Assembly (NCBI RefSeq): GCF_030315975.1
Contig: NZ_JASXSZ010000001.1
Span: 434,001-498,000 of the forward strand
Source of the DNA: Microbacterium candidum
GTDB taxonomy: Bacteria; Actinomycetota; Actinomycetes; Actinomycetales; Microbacteriaceae
Direction of reading: 5' to 3'
Length of the DNA stretch: 64,000 nucleotides
Notes under the pieces: model-generated
Database searches by the model: none
Told to the model about the DNA's origin: nothing
The model's input: the letters and a program-made list of their open reading frames with translations, nothing else
Program-made: the position numbers and the translations under genes
Shown here: one piece after another, positions 10,232 through 18,093 of the stretch
How the letters are laid out: each line of letters opens with the position of its first letter
How positions within the stretch are numbered: position 1 is the first letter of the stretch

Positions 10232-11887
10232 TCAGTCCGCGGCGAGCCAGACCGTCGTGTCTGCCGGAACCGTGCCCGCATCGAGCGGACCGCTCGTGGC
10301 GACCACGCGACCGGCCGGGAGCGCGACCGGCTCGGAGCCGAGGTTCGCGACCACCGTGACGGTGCCGTTGCGGAACGACAGCACGCCGTCGCCCGTCGGG
10401 ATCCACTCCAGGGTACCGGCGCCGAGGTCGCGCGCACGGCGTTCGGCGAGCAGGGCGCGGTACAGCGAAAGGGTGGATGCCGGGTCCGCCGCCTCGACGT
10501 CGCGGGCGTGCTGCGCCCACTCCGCCGGCTGGGGGAGCCACGACGCACCCGTCGCGCTGAAGCCGTACGCCGGAGCGTCCGCGGTCCACGGCAGCGGGAC
10601 GCGGCATCCGTCGCGCCCGTAGCGCTCACCGTTGGTGCGGAACCACGACGGGTCCTGGCGGGCCTCGTCGGGGATGTCGATGACCTCGGGGAGGCCGAGC
10701 TCCTCGCCCTGGTAGAGGTAGGCGGAGCCGGGGAGCGCCAGCATGAGCGCGCTCGCGGCGCGTGCGCGGCGCAGGCCCAGCTCGGGGATCGGCTTGCCGG
10801 GCGAGTTCGGGCCGAGGCCCTGACCCTGGGGGTTGGGCGCCGTCAGCGCGAGGCGCGACGCGTGCCGGACGACGTCGTGGTTCGACAGCACCCAGGTGCT
10901 CGGAGCGCCGACGGACCCGAACGCGCGCAGCGACTCGTCGATGACGCCGCGAAGGGCCGCGGCATCCCACTCGGTCTCGAGGTAGATGAAGTTGAACGTC
11001 TGGTGCAGCTCGTCGGGACGCACCCACAGCGCGGTCCGCTCGAGCGTGGGCAGCCACGCCTCGCCGCACAGTGCACGGTCGCCGTCGTACTCGCCGACGA
11101 CCTCATGCCAGTCGCGGAATACGTCGTGGACGCCCTCCTGGCCCCAGAACGGCGCCTCATGCGCGTTGCCGCCCATCGAGCCGCCCTCTTCCTCGGCCTC
11201 CGAGCCGGTCGAGGGGATGTTGTCGGGCAGGCCCTCGGCCTTGATCATGCCGTGGGCGACATCGATGCGGAAGCCGTCGACGCCGCGGTCGAGCCAGAAG
11301 CGCAGGATGCGGCGGAACTCGGCGCGCACCTCCTCGTTCGACCAGTCGAAGTCGGGCTGCGACTCGTCGAAGATGTGCAGGTACCACTGGCCGGGTGTTC
11401 CGTCGGGCTCGGTGATGCGGGTCCAGCCGTCGCCGCCGAAGACCGACTCCCAGTTGTTCGGCGGCAGCTCGCCGTGCTCGCCCTTGCCGTCGCGGAAGAG
11501 GTAACGCGCGCGCTCTGGGCTGCCGGGGGCCGCGGCCAGAGCCGCCTGGAACCAGGCGTGCTGGTCGGACGAGTGGTTAGGGACGATGTCGACGATGACC
11601 CGGATGCCGCGGTCGTGCGCCGCGGCGAGCATCGCGTCGAAGTCGGCCAGCGTGCCGAAGAGGGGGTCGACGTCGCAGTAGTCGGCGACGTCATAGCCGG
11701 CATCCTTCTGCGGCGACGTGTAGAAGGGGCTCAGCCAGATCGCGTCCACGCCCAGGTCGCGCAGGTCGTCGAGACGCGCCGTGATGCCGGGCAGGTCGCC
11801 CATGCCGTCGCCCGACCCGTCCGCGAACGAGCGGGGGTAGATCTGGTAGATGACGGCGCTGCGCCACCACTCTGTGCCCGAAGTCAT
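10232..11887 (-). CDS. GH13 alpha-glucosidase
   Basis: A 551-aa glycoside hydrolase family 13 enzyme of the oligo-1,6-glucosidase/alpha-glucosidase type. It opens with WWRSAVIYQIYPRSF, has DIVPNHSS, and the catalytic triad is visible: nucleophile Asp209 in GFRIDVAHG, acid/base Glu276 in GEAWL, and Asp338 in LSNHDVV. It releases glucose from alpha-glucosides in the cytoplasm; no signal peptide is present. I chose the ATG at 11887; an upstream in-frame TTG at 11905 is unlikely because the promoter/operator lies there. A loop containing IPSTGSE (residues 224-230) is encoded by a degenerate family B arm at 11197-11218. The LacI gene follows in the same operon. Confidence 0.93.
   Translation of the reverse strand: MTSGTEWWRSAVIYQIYPRSFADGSGDGMGDLPGITARLDDLRDLGVDAIWLSPFYTSPQKDAGYDVADYCDVDPLFGTLADFDAMLAAAHDRGIRVIVDIVPNHSSDQHAWFQAALAAAPGSPERARYLFRDGKGEHGELPPNNWESVFGGDGWTRITEPDGTPGQWYLHIFDESQPDFDWSNEEVRAEFRRILRFWLDRGVDGFRIDVAHGMIKAEGLPDNIPSTGSEAEEEGGSMGGNAHEAPFWGQEGVHDVFRDWHEVVGEYDGDRALCGEAWLPTLERTALWVRPDELHQTFNFIYLETEWDAAALRGVIDESLRAFGSVGAPSTWVLSNHDVVRHASRLALTAPNPQGQGLGPNSPGKPIPELGLRRARAASALMLALPGSAYLYQGEELGLPEVIDIPDEARQDPSWFRTNGERYGRDGCRVPLPWTADAPAYGFSATGASWLPQPAEWAQHARDVEAADPASTLSLYRALLAERRARDLGAGTLEWIPTGDGVLSFRNGTVTVVANLGSEPVALPAGRVVATSGPLDAGTVPADTTVWLAAD
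11197..11218. repeat. Degenerate family B arm inside the GH13 gene
   Basis: CCTCCGAGCCGGTCGAGGGG resembles the family B arm CCCCGAGCCCGTCGAGGGG and encodes PSTGSE on the minus strand, just after the catalytic Asp region. The match is shorter than in the M20 gene, so chance similarity cannot be excluded. Confidence 0.45.
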
Positions 11888-11908
11888 GCACTTACTGTAG
11901 TGCAAGAC

Positions 11909-11922
11909 TGCAAGCGCTTACA
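11909..11922. promoter_or_regulatory. LacI-type operator upstream of the GH13 gene
   Basis: TGCAAGCGCTTACA is a near-perfect palindrome centred on the CG typical of LacI-family sites. It lies 22 nt upstream of the alpha-glucosidase ATG and 29 nt upstream of the divergent apt GTG. A TACAGT 6 nt before the ATG could be the -10 box, giving a leaderless mRNA. Confidence 0.65.
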
Positions 11923-11950
11923 TCAGGCATCGGGCGCGTAGGGTCGAGGG

Positions 11951-12466
11951 GTGGACGAGCTCGACCGCGCAGAGCGCCTCATCGCGACCATTCCGGACTT
12001 TCCGCAGGAGGGCGTCGTGTTCCGCGACATCTCTCCTCTGCTGGCGGATGCGGCTGCCCTCCGCGTCGCGGTGGATGCGCTCACCGGGCCCTTCGCCGGG
12101 CAGTTCGATGCCGTCGCAGGCATCGAGGCGCGCGGCTTCCTCCTCGCCGGTGCCGCCGCGATCGCCGCAGGCGTCGGGCTCGTGCCGATCCGCAAGGCCG
12201 GGAAGCTCCCGCGGGTCGCGGCATCCGTCTCCTACTCGCTCGAATACGGCGAGGCCGTCGTCGAGGTGCCCGAAGGTCTGCCGCGCGGCATGCGTGTGCT
12301 GCTCGTCGACGACGTGCTCGCGACCGGCGGCACCCTGCGCGCGGGGCGTGAGGTGCTCGGCGAGATCGGCTGCACCGTGACCGGCACCGCCGCCCTCATG
12401 GAGATCGCCGCGCTCGGCGGACGCGCTGTGCTCGGCGGCGACGTGCACTCCGTCTTCGTCGTGTGA
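11951..12466 (+). CDS. apt: Adenine phosphoribosyltransferase
   Basis: A 171-aa purine salvage enzyme that joins adenine and PRPP to form AMP. Diagnostic segments are IPDFPQEGVVFRDISPLL at the N-terminus, GIEARGFLLA, and the PRPP-binding loop VLLVDDVLATGGT near residues 116-128. It starts with GTG at 11951 and is divergent from the alpha-glucosidase gene. Its stop lies 1 nt from the end of the convergent dehydrogenase gene, leaving no room for a terminator between them. Confidence 0.95.
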   Translation: MDELDRAERLIATIPDFPQEGVVFRDISPLLADAAALRVAVDALTGPFAGQFDAVAGIEARGFLLAGAAAIAAGVGLVPIRKAGKLPRVAASVSYSLEYGEAVVEVPEGLPRGMRVLLVDDVLATGGTLRAGREVLGEIGCTVTGTAALMEIAALGGRAVLGGDVHSVFVV

Positions 12467-12467
12467 C

Positions 12468-13394
12468 CTACGTCGTCAGCACGACGTTGACCGGCGGCTC
12501 GCCCGCCAGCATCCTGTCGATCTGACGGCGGACGAGCCGCGCGATGCGGGGCTGCATCGCGGTGGACGCACCGCCGACGTGCGGGGAGATGAGCACACCG
12601 GGCAGCGCCCAGAGCGGATGGTCCGCCGGGAGCGGCTCCGGGTCGGTGACGTCGAGCGCGACGCGGATGCGGCACCGGGAGACGTGGTCGACGAGGGCCT
12701 CGGTGTCGATGAGCGGACCGCGTCCGACGTTGATGACGAGCGCGCCGTCGGGGAGCGCCGACAGCGCGGCGTCGTCGATGATGTGCCGCGTCGACTCGCC
12801 GCCGGGGAGGGTCGCGATGACGATCTCGGCCTGCGGCAGCAGCGCCGGCAGCTCATCGGTGCCGTGCACGCGGACGCCGTCCTCGACGCGGGCTGTGTGC
12901 GCGACGACGGTGAGCTCGACCTCGAACGGCAGGAGCCTGGCCGCGACCGCCTTGCCGACGCCGCCGTAGCCGAGGAGCAGCACGCGCCGGTCGGCGAGGC
13001 TCGGGGAGAACGACTGCATCCACCGCCCGTCCTCCTGCGCTCTCACGAACTCGGGGATGCGCCGCTGCGCCGCGATCGCGAGCCCCACCGCGAGTTCGGC
13101 CGTCGACGCCTCGTGGACGGATGCCGCGTTGGCGAAGACGTTGCCGGGAGGCAGGTGCTCCGCGACGCCGTCGAAGCCGATGGACTCCCCCTGGACGAGA
13201 CGGACGGTGGCGCCGGCCAGGATCGGCAGGACCGCGGGGAGGCTCAGGTACGGCGGCACGACGATGTCGATCCGGTCGCGAGGGGGAGGCGTCCGCATGT
13301 CCCACAGCAGGAGTTCGACGCCGTCGGGCAGCTCTCCCAGATCACGGGCGAGCCCCTCTTCCGGGACGGTGACGACGAGAGACGGAGCGACCAT
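12468..13394 (-). CDS. D-isomer-specific 2-hydroxyacid dehydrogenase
   Basis: A 308-aa NAD-dependent oxidoreductase of the D-2-hydroxyacid dehydrogenase family. The Rossmann fold motif LLGYGGVGKAVAARL is near residue 140, followed by INVGRGPLIDTEAL with the substrate-binding Arg, and SPHVGGAS with the catalytic His. The N-terminal substrate domain is short, as in the phosphoglycerate-dehydrogenase-like proteins of actinobacteria. Substrate is unknown. It is convergent with apt and has a family A repeat immediately upstream. Confidence 0.88.
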   Translation of the reverse strand: MVAPSLVVTVPEEGLARDLGELPDGVELLLWDMRTPPPRDRIDIVVPPYLSLPAVLPILAGATVRLVQGESIGFDGVAEHLPPGNVFANAASVHEASTAELAVGLAIAAQRRIPEFVRAQEDGRWMQSFSPSLADRRVLLLGYGGVGKAVAARLLPFEVELTVVAHTARVEDGVRVHGTDELPALLPQAEIVIATLPGGESTRHIIDDAALSALPDGALVINVGRGPLIDTEALVDHVSRCRIRVALDVTDPEPLPADHPLWALPGVLISPHVGGASTAMQPRIARLVRRQIDRMLAGEPPVNVVLTT

Positions 13395-13414
13395 CTCTCG
13401 AAGATATCCCGCGG

Positions 13415-13498
13415 CTCGTCGAGCGAGGGAGGAACGACCGAGTCGAAACGCGGTGACGTCCTGAGATCGGCTCGCTCGCTTCGCTCGCTCAACGACCG
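13415..13498. repeat. Family A palindromic repeat
   Basis: A short palindromic element with left arm CGTCGAGCGAGGGAGGAACG followed by ACCGAGTCGAAACGC, a central spacer, and right arm GCTTCGCTCGCTCAACGACC. It lies between purQ (3' end) and the dehydrogenase gene (5' end), both on the minus strand, and can fold into a long hairpin. Confidence 0.8.
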
Positions 13499-13517
13499 GC
13501 GGGGGAGGCGAAGAGGA

Positions 13518-14225
13518 TCAGGCGGCGACGGCCGCCACGGCCGCGATGGCCGACTGGAAGAAGCCGAGGCCGTCGACGCCGGAGCGCATCGCGGCGGGCG
13601 TGTCGGGGCCGAAGCCGGGCTCGGTCGCGTGCTCGGGGTGCGGCATGAGGCCGACGACGTTGCCGCGCTCGTTCGTGAGGCCGGCGATGTCGTTGAGCGA
13701 GCCGTTCGGGTTCACGCCGAGGTAGCGGAAGGCGACGAGGCCTTCGCCCTCGATGCGCGCGAGGGTCTCGGCATCCGCGATGTACCCGCCGTCGCCGTTC
13801 TTGAGCGGCACGACGATCTCCTGCCCCTGTTCGAACTCGCTCGTCCAGGCCGTCGATGCGTTCTCGACGCGCAGGCGCTGGTCGCGGCGGATGAACTGCT
13901 GGTGCGCGTTGCGGATGAGCCCGCCGGGCAGCAAGTGCGCCTCGACGAGCATCTGGAAGCCGTTGCAGATGCCGAGGATCGGCATCCCGGCCTCCGCCGC
14001 GGAGCGGACCTCGGTCATGATCGGGGAGAGCGCGGCGATCGCGCCGGCACGCAGGTAGTCGCCGTAGCTGAAGCCGCCCGGCAGCACGAGGGCGTCGACG
14101 CCCTCGAGGTCGTGCGAGCCGTGCCACAGCGCGACGGGCTCGGCGCCGGCGATGCGGATGGCGCGCTGCGCGTCGCGGTCGTCGAGCGAACCGGGGAACG
14201 TGATGACCCCGATGCGGGCGGTCAT
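13518..14225 (-). CDS. purQ: FGAM synthase subunit PurQ
   Basis: The 235-aa glutaminase subunit of formylglycinamidine ribonucleotide synthase, which supplies ammonia to PurL in de novo purine synthesis. It shows [12 protein letters not shown] at the N-terminus, [13 protein letters not shown], the nucleophile Cys87 in GICNGFQML, and the catalytic His/Glu in LMPHPEHA. It overlaps the end of purS by 4 nt, so the two are coupled. purL is not in this window. The C-terminus is a short Ala/Val run. Confidence 0.96.
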   Translation of the reverse strand: MTARIGVITFPGSLDDRDAQRAIRIAGAEPVALWHGSHDLEGVDALVLPGGFSYGDYLRAGAIAALSPIMTEVRSAAEAGMPILGICNGFQMLVEAHLLPGGLIRNAHQQFIRRDQRLRVENASTAWTSEFEQGQEIVVPLKNGDGGYIADAETLARIEGEGLVAFRYLGVNPNGSLNDIAGLTNERGNVVGLMPHPEHATEPGFGPDTPAAMRSGVDGLGFFQSAIAAVAAVAA

Positions 14226-14470
14226 TCCACGACCTCGACGCCCACGACGTCCTCGATCACCGAGTTCGACAGGACGTCGGCGGCGATCTCGCGCACCTGG
14301 TCGAGCACCGCGTCGGAGACGTCGCCGTCCACGGTCAGCTCGAAGCGCTTGCCGATGCGGACGCCGCTGAACGACTCGACGCCCATCCGGGCGAGGGCGC
14401 CGGCGACGGCCTTCCCCTGCGGGTCGAGAAGCTCGGCCTTGGGCATGACGTCGACCACGATCGTGGGCAT
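14222..14470 (-). CDS. purS: FGAM synthase subunit PurS
   Basis: The 82-aa bridging subunit that joins PurQ and PurL in the FGAM synthase complex. Features are [18 protein letters not shown] at the start and [13 protein letters not shown] in the middle, both characteristic of PurS. Size is typical. It is the first gene of a two-gene purS-purQ unit and is divergent from the cellobiose operon. Confidence 0.95.
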   Translation of the reverse strand: MPTIVVDVMPKAELLDPQGKAVAGALARMGVESFSGVRIGKRFELTVDGDVSDAVLDQVREIAADVLSNSVIEDVVGVEVVE

Positions 14471-14576
14471 TGCGGGCTCCCTAGATGCTCAGGAGGCGAC
14501 GGATGTCGCGGCGGGGGATGCATCCCAGTCTACGTGGGGGTTCGGCATCCCCGTTCCCGGATCGTGACCACATTCG

Positions 14577-14590
14577 TGGGAGCGCTCCCT
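14577..14590. promoter_or_regulatory. CebR/CelR operator 1
   Basis: TGGGAGCGCTCCCT is the 14-bp palindrome recognised by CelR of Thermobifida and CebR of Streptomyces (consensus TGGGAGCGCTCCCA). Its last base is the first T of the -35 box. Confidence 0.9.
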
Positions 14591-14618
14591 TGACATCGTG
14601 GGAGCGATCCCATAACGT
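14590..14618 (+). promoter_or_regulatory. Promoter of the cellobiose operon
   Basis: TTGACA (14590-14595) and TAACGT (14613-14618) are separated by exactly 17 bp, giving a near-consensus housekeeping promoter. Operator 2 occupies most of the spacer, operator 1 touches the -35 box and operator 3 starts about 8 nt after the predicted transcription start, so repressor binding should block RNA polymerase at three points. Confidence 0.85.
14599..14612. promoter_or_regulatory. CebR/CelR operator 2
   Basis: TGGGAGCGATCCCA differs from the 14-bp consensus palindrome at one position. It sits between the -35 and -10 boxes. Confidence 0.88.
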
Positions 14619-14632
14619 GTCACAACGTACGG

Positions 14633-14646
14633 TGAGAGCGCTCCCA
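14633..14646. promoter_or_regulatory. CebR/CelR operator 3
   Basis: TGAGAGCGCTCCCA differs from consensus at one position and lies in the predicted 5' untranslated region, about 55 nt before the cebE GTG. Confidence 0.85.
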
Positions 14647-14700
14647 CGACGCGTCCCGCAGACCGTGCACAACAGCACCACATCCACAAAGGAGTGACAC

Positions 14701-16023
14701 GTGAACACACGCGCACTGCGCCGTACCGCGATGATCGCGGCCGCGGCATCGACCGCGGCCATCGTGCTCGCCGGCTGCGCCGGCAGCGGCGGCTCGTCGT
14801 CGAGCAACGACAAGATCACGCTGACCGTCACGACGTTCGGCACCATGGGGTTCGACAAGCTCTACAAGGAGTACGAGAAGGCCCACCCCAACATCACCAT
14901 CAAGGCCACCAACATCGACACGGGCGGCAACGCGCAGACCGACTGGCAGACCAAGCAGGCCGCCGGCGCGGGTCTCCCCGACGTCCAGGCCGTCGAGGAG
15001 GGCTGGCTCTCCAAGGTCATGCAGGTCAGCAACTCGTTCGTCGACCTGCGCGACTACGGCGCGAACGACATCAAGAGCCGCTGGGTCGACTGGAAGGTGA
15101 AGCAGGCCACCGACAAGAGCGGCCGCATCATCGGCTACGGCACCGACATCGGTCCCGAGGGCATCTGCTACAACCAGAAGCTCCTCGCCGCCTCCGGCCT
15201 CGCGACGGACCGTGCGAGCTTCGAGGCGCTCCTCGGCGGCGCGAACGCCACGTGGGACACCTTCATGAAGGTCGGCCAGGAGTACAAGGCCAAGACCGGC
15301 AAGGCGTGGTACGACCAGTCCGGCTTCGTGTGGAACGCCATGGTGAACCAGCTGCCCGAGGGCTACTACACCAAGGACGGCAAGCTCAACGTCAAGGACA
15401 ACGCCGACCTCAAGGCGCGCTGGGACATCCTCGCGCAGGGTGCGGCCGCCGGCCTCTCCTCCAACCAGACCCAGTGGGACTGGGGCAAGGGCAAGGCGTT
15501 CACCGACGGCTCGTTCGCGACGTTCGTCTGCCCGGGCTGGATGCTCGGCGTCGTCAAGGGCCAGGTCGAGTCCGCCGGCGGCGACGCGTCCAGCGGGTGG
15601 GACTTCGCCGACGTCTTCCCGGGCGGCGCTGCCAACTGGGGCGGATCGTTCCTGACGGTCCCGACCACGTCGAAGCACCCGAAGGAGGCCGCCGCCCTCG
15701 CTGCATGGCTGACCGAGGCCAAGCAGCAGGTCGCGACCTTCCAGGCGGCGGGCACGTTCCCGAGCGTCGTCGAGGCGCAGAGCGACCCCGGCGTGACCGG
15801 CCAGAGCGACCTGACGAAGTTCTTCCAGGGCGCGCCCGTCGGTGAGATCCTCGCCAACCGTGCGAAGGGCGTCGTCGCCCAGTACAAGGGCCCGGACGAC
15901 TCCGTCATCCAGGAGCAGGTCTTCGGTCCCTCCATCCAGCAGCTCGACGCCGGCAAGGCCAACGGCGAGCAGGCCTGGAACAACGCGATGACGCTGCTCG
16001 ACCAGCTGGTCGTCAACAAGTAG
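14701..16023 (+). CDS. cebE: Cellobiose ABC transporter binding lipoprotein
   Basis: A 440-aa extracellular solute-binding lipoprotein. The first 26 residues form a lipoprotein signal with the lipobox LAGC (Cys26), followed by a Gly/Ser linker and a family 1 sugar-binding fold. AAAGGAG (14688-14694) lies 6 nt before the GTG start. The operators upstream and the permease, beta-glucosidase and LacI genes downstream match the cebEFG-bglC-cebR arrangement known from Streptomyces, so cellobiose or short cello-oligosaccharides are the likely ligands. No ATPase gene is present; such systems usually share MsiK encoded elsewhere. Confidence 0.88.
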   Translation: MNTRALRRTAMIAAAASTAAIVLAGCAGSGGSSSSNDKITLTVTTFGTMGFDKLYKEYEKAHPNITIKATNIDTGGNAQTDWQTKQAAGAGLPDVQAVEEGWLSKVMQVSNSFVDLRDYGANDIKSRWVDWKVKQATDKSGRIIGYGTDIGPEGICYNQKLLAASGLATDRASFEALLGGANATWDTFMKVGQEYKAKTGKAWYDQSGFVWNAMVNQLPEGYYTKDGKLNVKDNADLKARWDILAQGAAAGLSSNQTQWDWGKGKAFTDGSFATFVCPGWMLGVVKGQVESAGGDASSGWDFADVFPGGAANWGGSFLTVPTTSKHPKEAAALAAWLTEAKQQVATFQAAGTFPSVVEAQSDPGVTGQSDLTKFFQGAPVGEILANRAKGVVAQYKGPDDSVIQEQVFGPSIQQLDAGKANGEQAWNNAMTLLDQLVVNK

Positions 16024-16088
16024 CAGAACGGATGCGGGTCCCCGGGACCGCCGGGGGACCCGCATCCACCAAACGAGAAGACACCGAG

Positions 16089-17147
16089 ATGACCTCGACA
16101 CTGACCTTCCGGCAGCGGCTCAGCCGCTGGGACGTGCGGTACTCGCCGTACGCCTACGTGGCGCCCTTCTTCCTGCTCTTCGGGCTCGTCGGCCTGTTCC
16201 CGCTCGTCTACACGTTCGTCGTGTCGCTGAACGACTGGAACCTGCTGACGGGGCCCGGCGAGTGGGTGGGCTTCAAGAACTTCACCACTGAGCTCACGGA
16301 CCCGCTGTTCTGGAACTCGGTCTACAACACCTTCAGCATCTTCCTGCTGTCGGCGATCCCGCAGCTGATCGTCGCGATCGTCATCGCCGCCGTCCTCGAC
16401 CAGCACCTGCGCGCCAAGACCTTCTGGCGGCTCTCCGTGATCCTGCCGTACATCGTGACCCCGGTGGTCGTGACCCTCATCTTCTCGAGCATGTTCGACG
16501 AGAAGTACGGGCTCATCAACAACATCCTCCAGTCGATCGGGCTCAACCCGGTCATGTGGAAGACCGACACCTTCCCGAGCCACATCGCCATCGCCACGAT
16601 GGTCAACTGGCGGTGGACCGGCTACAACGCCCTCATCCTCCTCGCCGCGATGCAGGCGGTGCCGAAGGACATCCACGAGGCCGCGGCCATCGACGGAGCG
16701 GGCGCGGTGCGGCGCTTCTTCTCGGTGACCGTCCCCGGCATCCGGCCCACCATCATCTTCGTCATCATCACCGCCACGATCGGCGGGCTGCAGATCTTCA
16801 CGGAGCCCAAGCTCTTCAACGCGTCGAGCTCTGTCCCGGGCGGTCCGCAGCGGCAGTACCAGACCACGGTGCTGTACCTGTGGGATCTCGCCTTCAACCG
16901 GGAGTCCTTCGGCAAGGCCGCGGCGGTCGCGTGGATCCTCTTCCTCATCATCGTCGCGATCGGCGTGCTGAACTTCCTGCTCTCCCGCTCCATCGCGAGC
17001 GGCGAGACCAAGGCGTCGACGAGGCGGATGCGGCGCAAGCTGGCGCGCATCGAGGCCCTGGCCATCGCCGACCGCCCCGCCGTCACCGCAGGGCCGATCC
17101 TCTCCCCGCCTCTCGAACCCGTCCTCCCTGAGGAGCAGCGCGCATGA
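16089..17147 (+). CDS. cebF: Cellobiose ABC transporter permease CebF
   Basis: A 352-aa inner-membrane permease of the MalF type with six predicted membrane segments. The cytoplasmic coupling loop is visible as EAAAIDGAGAVRRFFSVTVP. I chose the ATG at 16089 instead of an in-frame GTG upstream because a GAGAAG ribosome site lies just before it and the extra 19 residues are unlike the family. It ends in an ATGA overlap with cebG. A run of basic residues near 300-320 precedes a Pro-rich tail. Confidence 0.9.
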   Translation: MTSTLTFRQRLSRWDVRYSPYAYVAPFFLLFGLVGLFPLVYTFVVSLNDWNLLTGPGEWVGFKNFTTELTDPLFWNSVYNTFSIFLLSAIPQLIVAIVIAAVLDQHLRAKTFWRLSVILPYIVTPVVVTLIFSSMFDEKYGLINNILQSIGLNPVMWKTDTFPSHIAIATMVNWRWTGYNALILLAAMQAVPKDIHEAAAIDGAGAVRRFFSVTVPGIRPTIIFVIITATIGGLQIFTEPKLFNASSSVPGGPQRQYQTTVLYLWDLAFNRESFGKAAAVAWILFLIIVAIGVLNFLLSRSIASGETKASTRRMRRKLARIEALAIADRPAVTAGPILSPPLEPVLPEEQRA

Positions 17148-18064
17148 CCACCGTGACCAAGCCGCGCCCGGCCGTCGCCTCCCCGACGCGCACGACATCC
17201 GCGCGCACAGGCGGCCCTGGCCGCACCGGCAAGAACCGCGGGTTCGGCGTCGATCGCCGCCCGGGATGGTTCAGCTACACGCTCATCGCGGTGTTCTTCA
17301 TCGCGGGCGCGTACCCGCTCTACTGGACCTTCATCATGGGGTCGAGCGACAAGTCGGCCCTCACCGACCCGTGGCCGCCGCTCCTTCCGGGCGGACAGTT
17401 CTGGAAGAACGTCGCCGTCGTGTTCGACACGGTCCCGTTCTGGCAGGCGCTCGCGAACTCGATCATCGTCTCGACGGTGGTGGCGGCATCCGTCGTCTTC
17501 TTCTCGACGCTCGCCGGATACGCGTTCGCGAAGCTGCGGTTCCGCGGACGCGAAGGACTCATGGTGTTCGTCATCGCGACGCTCGCCGTCCCGACGCAGC
17601 TCGGCATCATCCCGCTCTTCATGCTGATGAAGCAGCTCGGCTGGACCGGCACACTCGGCGCCATCATCATCCCGTCGCTCGTCACCGCCTTCGGCGTCTT
17701 CTTCATGCGGCAGTACCTCGTCGACGTGATCCCCGACGAGCTCATCGAGGCCGCCCGCGTCGACGGCGCCAGCATGATCTCGACGTTCTGGCATGTCGGG
17801 GTGCCCGCCGCGCGCCCCGCGATGGCGATCCTCGCGCTCTTCACGTTCATGACGGCGTGGACCGACTACCTGTGGCCGCTGCTCGTGTCGCCCCAGAATC
17901 CCACGCTGCAGGTGGCGCTCAGCCAGCTGCAGTCGGCGAAGTACGTCGACTACGCAGTCGTGCTCGCCGGCGCCGTCCTCGCGACACTCCCGCTGCTGGT
18001 CGTGTTCATCCTCGCCGGAAAACAGCTGGTCAGTGGCATTATGGCGGGCGCGGTGAAGGGATGA
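17144..18064 (+). CDS. cebG: Cellobiose ABC transporter permease CebG
   Basis: A 306-aa MalG-type permease. After a ~40-residue basic, Pro/Thr-rich cytoplasmic extension come six membrane segments; the coupling loop reads EAARVDGASMISTFWHVGVP. It partners CebF in the membrane and is translationally coupled to it by a 4-nt overlap. Confidence 0.92.
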   Translation: MTTVTKPRPAVASPTRTTSARTGGPGRTGKNRGFGVDRRPGWFSYTLIAVFFIAGAYPLYWTFIMGSSDKSALTDPWPPLLPGGQFWKNVAVVFDTVPFWQALANSIIVSTVVAASVVFFSTLAGYAFAKLRFRGREGLMVFVIATLAVPTQLGIIPLFMLMKQLGWTGTLGAIIIPSLVTAFGVFFMRQYLVDVIPDELIEAARVDGASMISTFWHVGVPAARPAMAILALFTFMTAWTDYLWPLLVSPQNPTLQVALSQLQSAKYVDYAVVLAGAVLATLPLLVVFILAGKQLVSGIMAGAVKG

Positions 18065-18093
18065 CTCTCATCGCACTCGGAAAGGAAACACCG

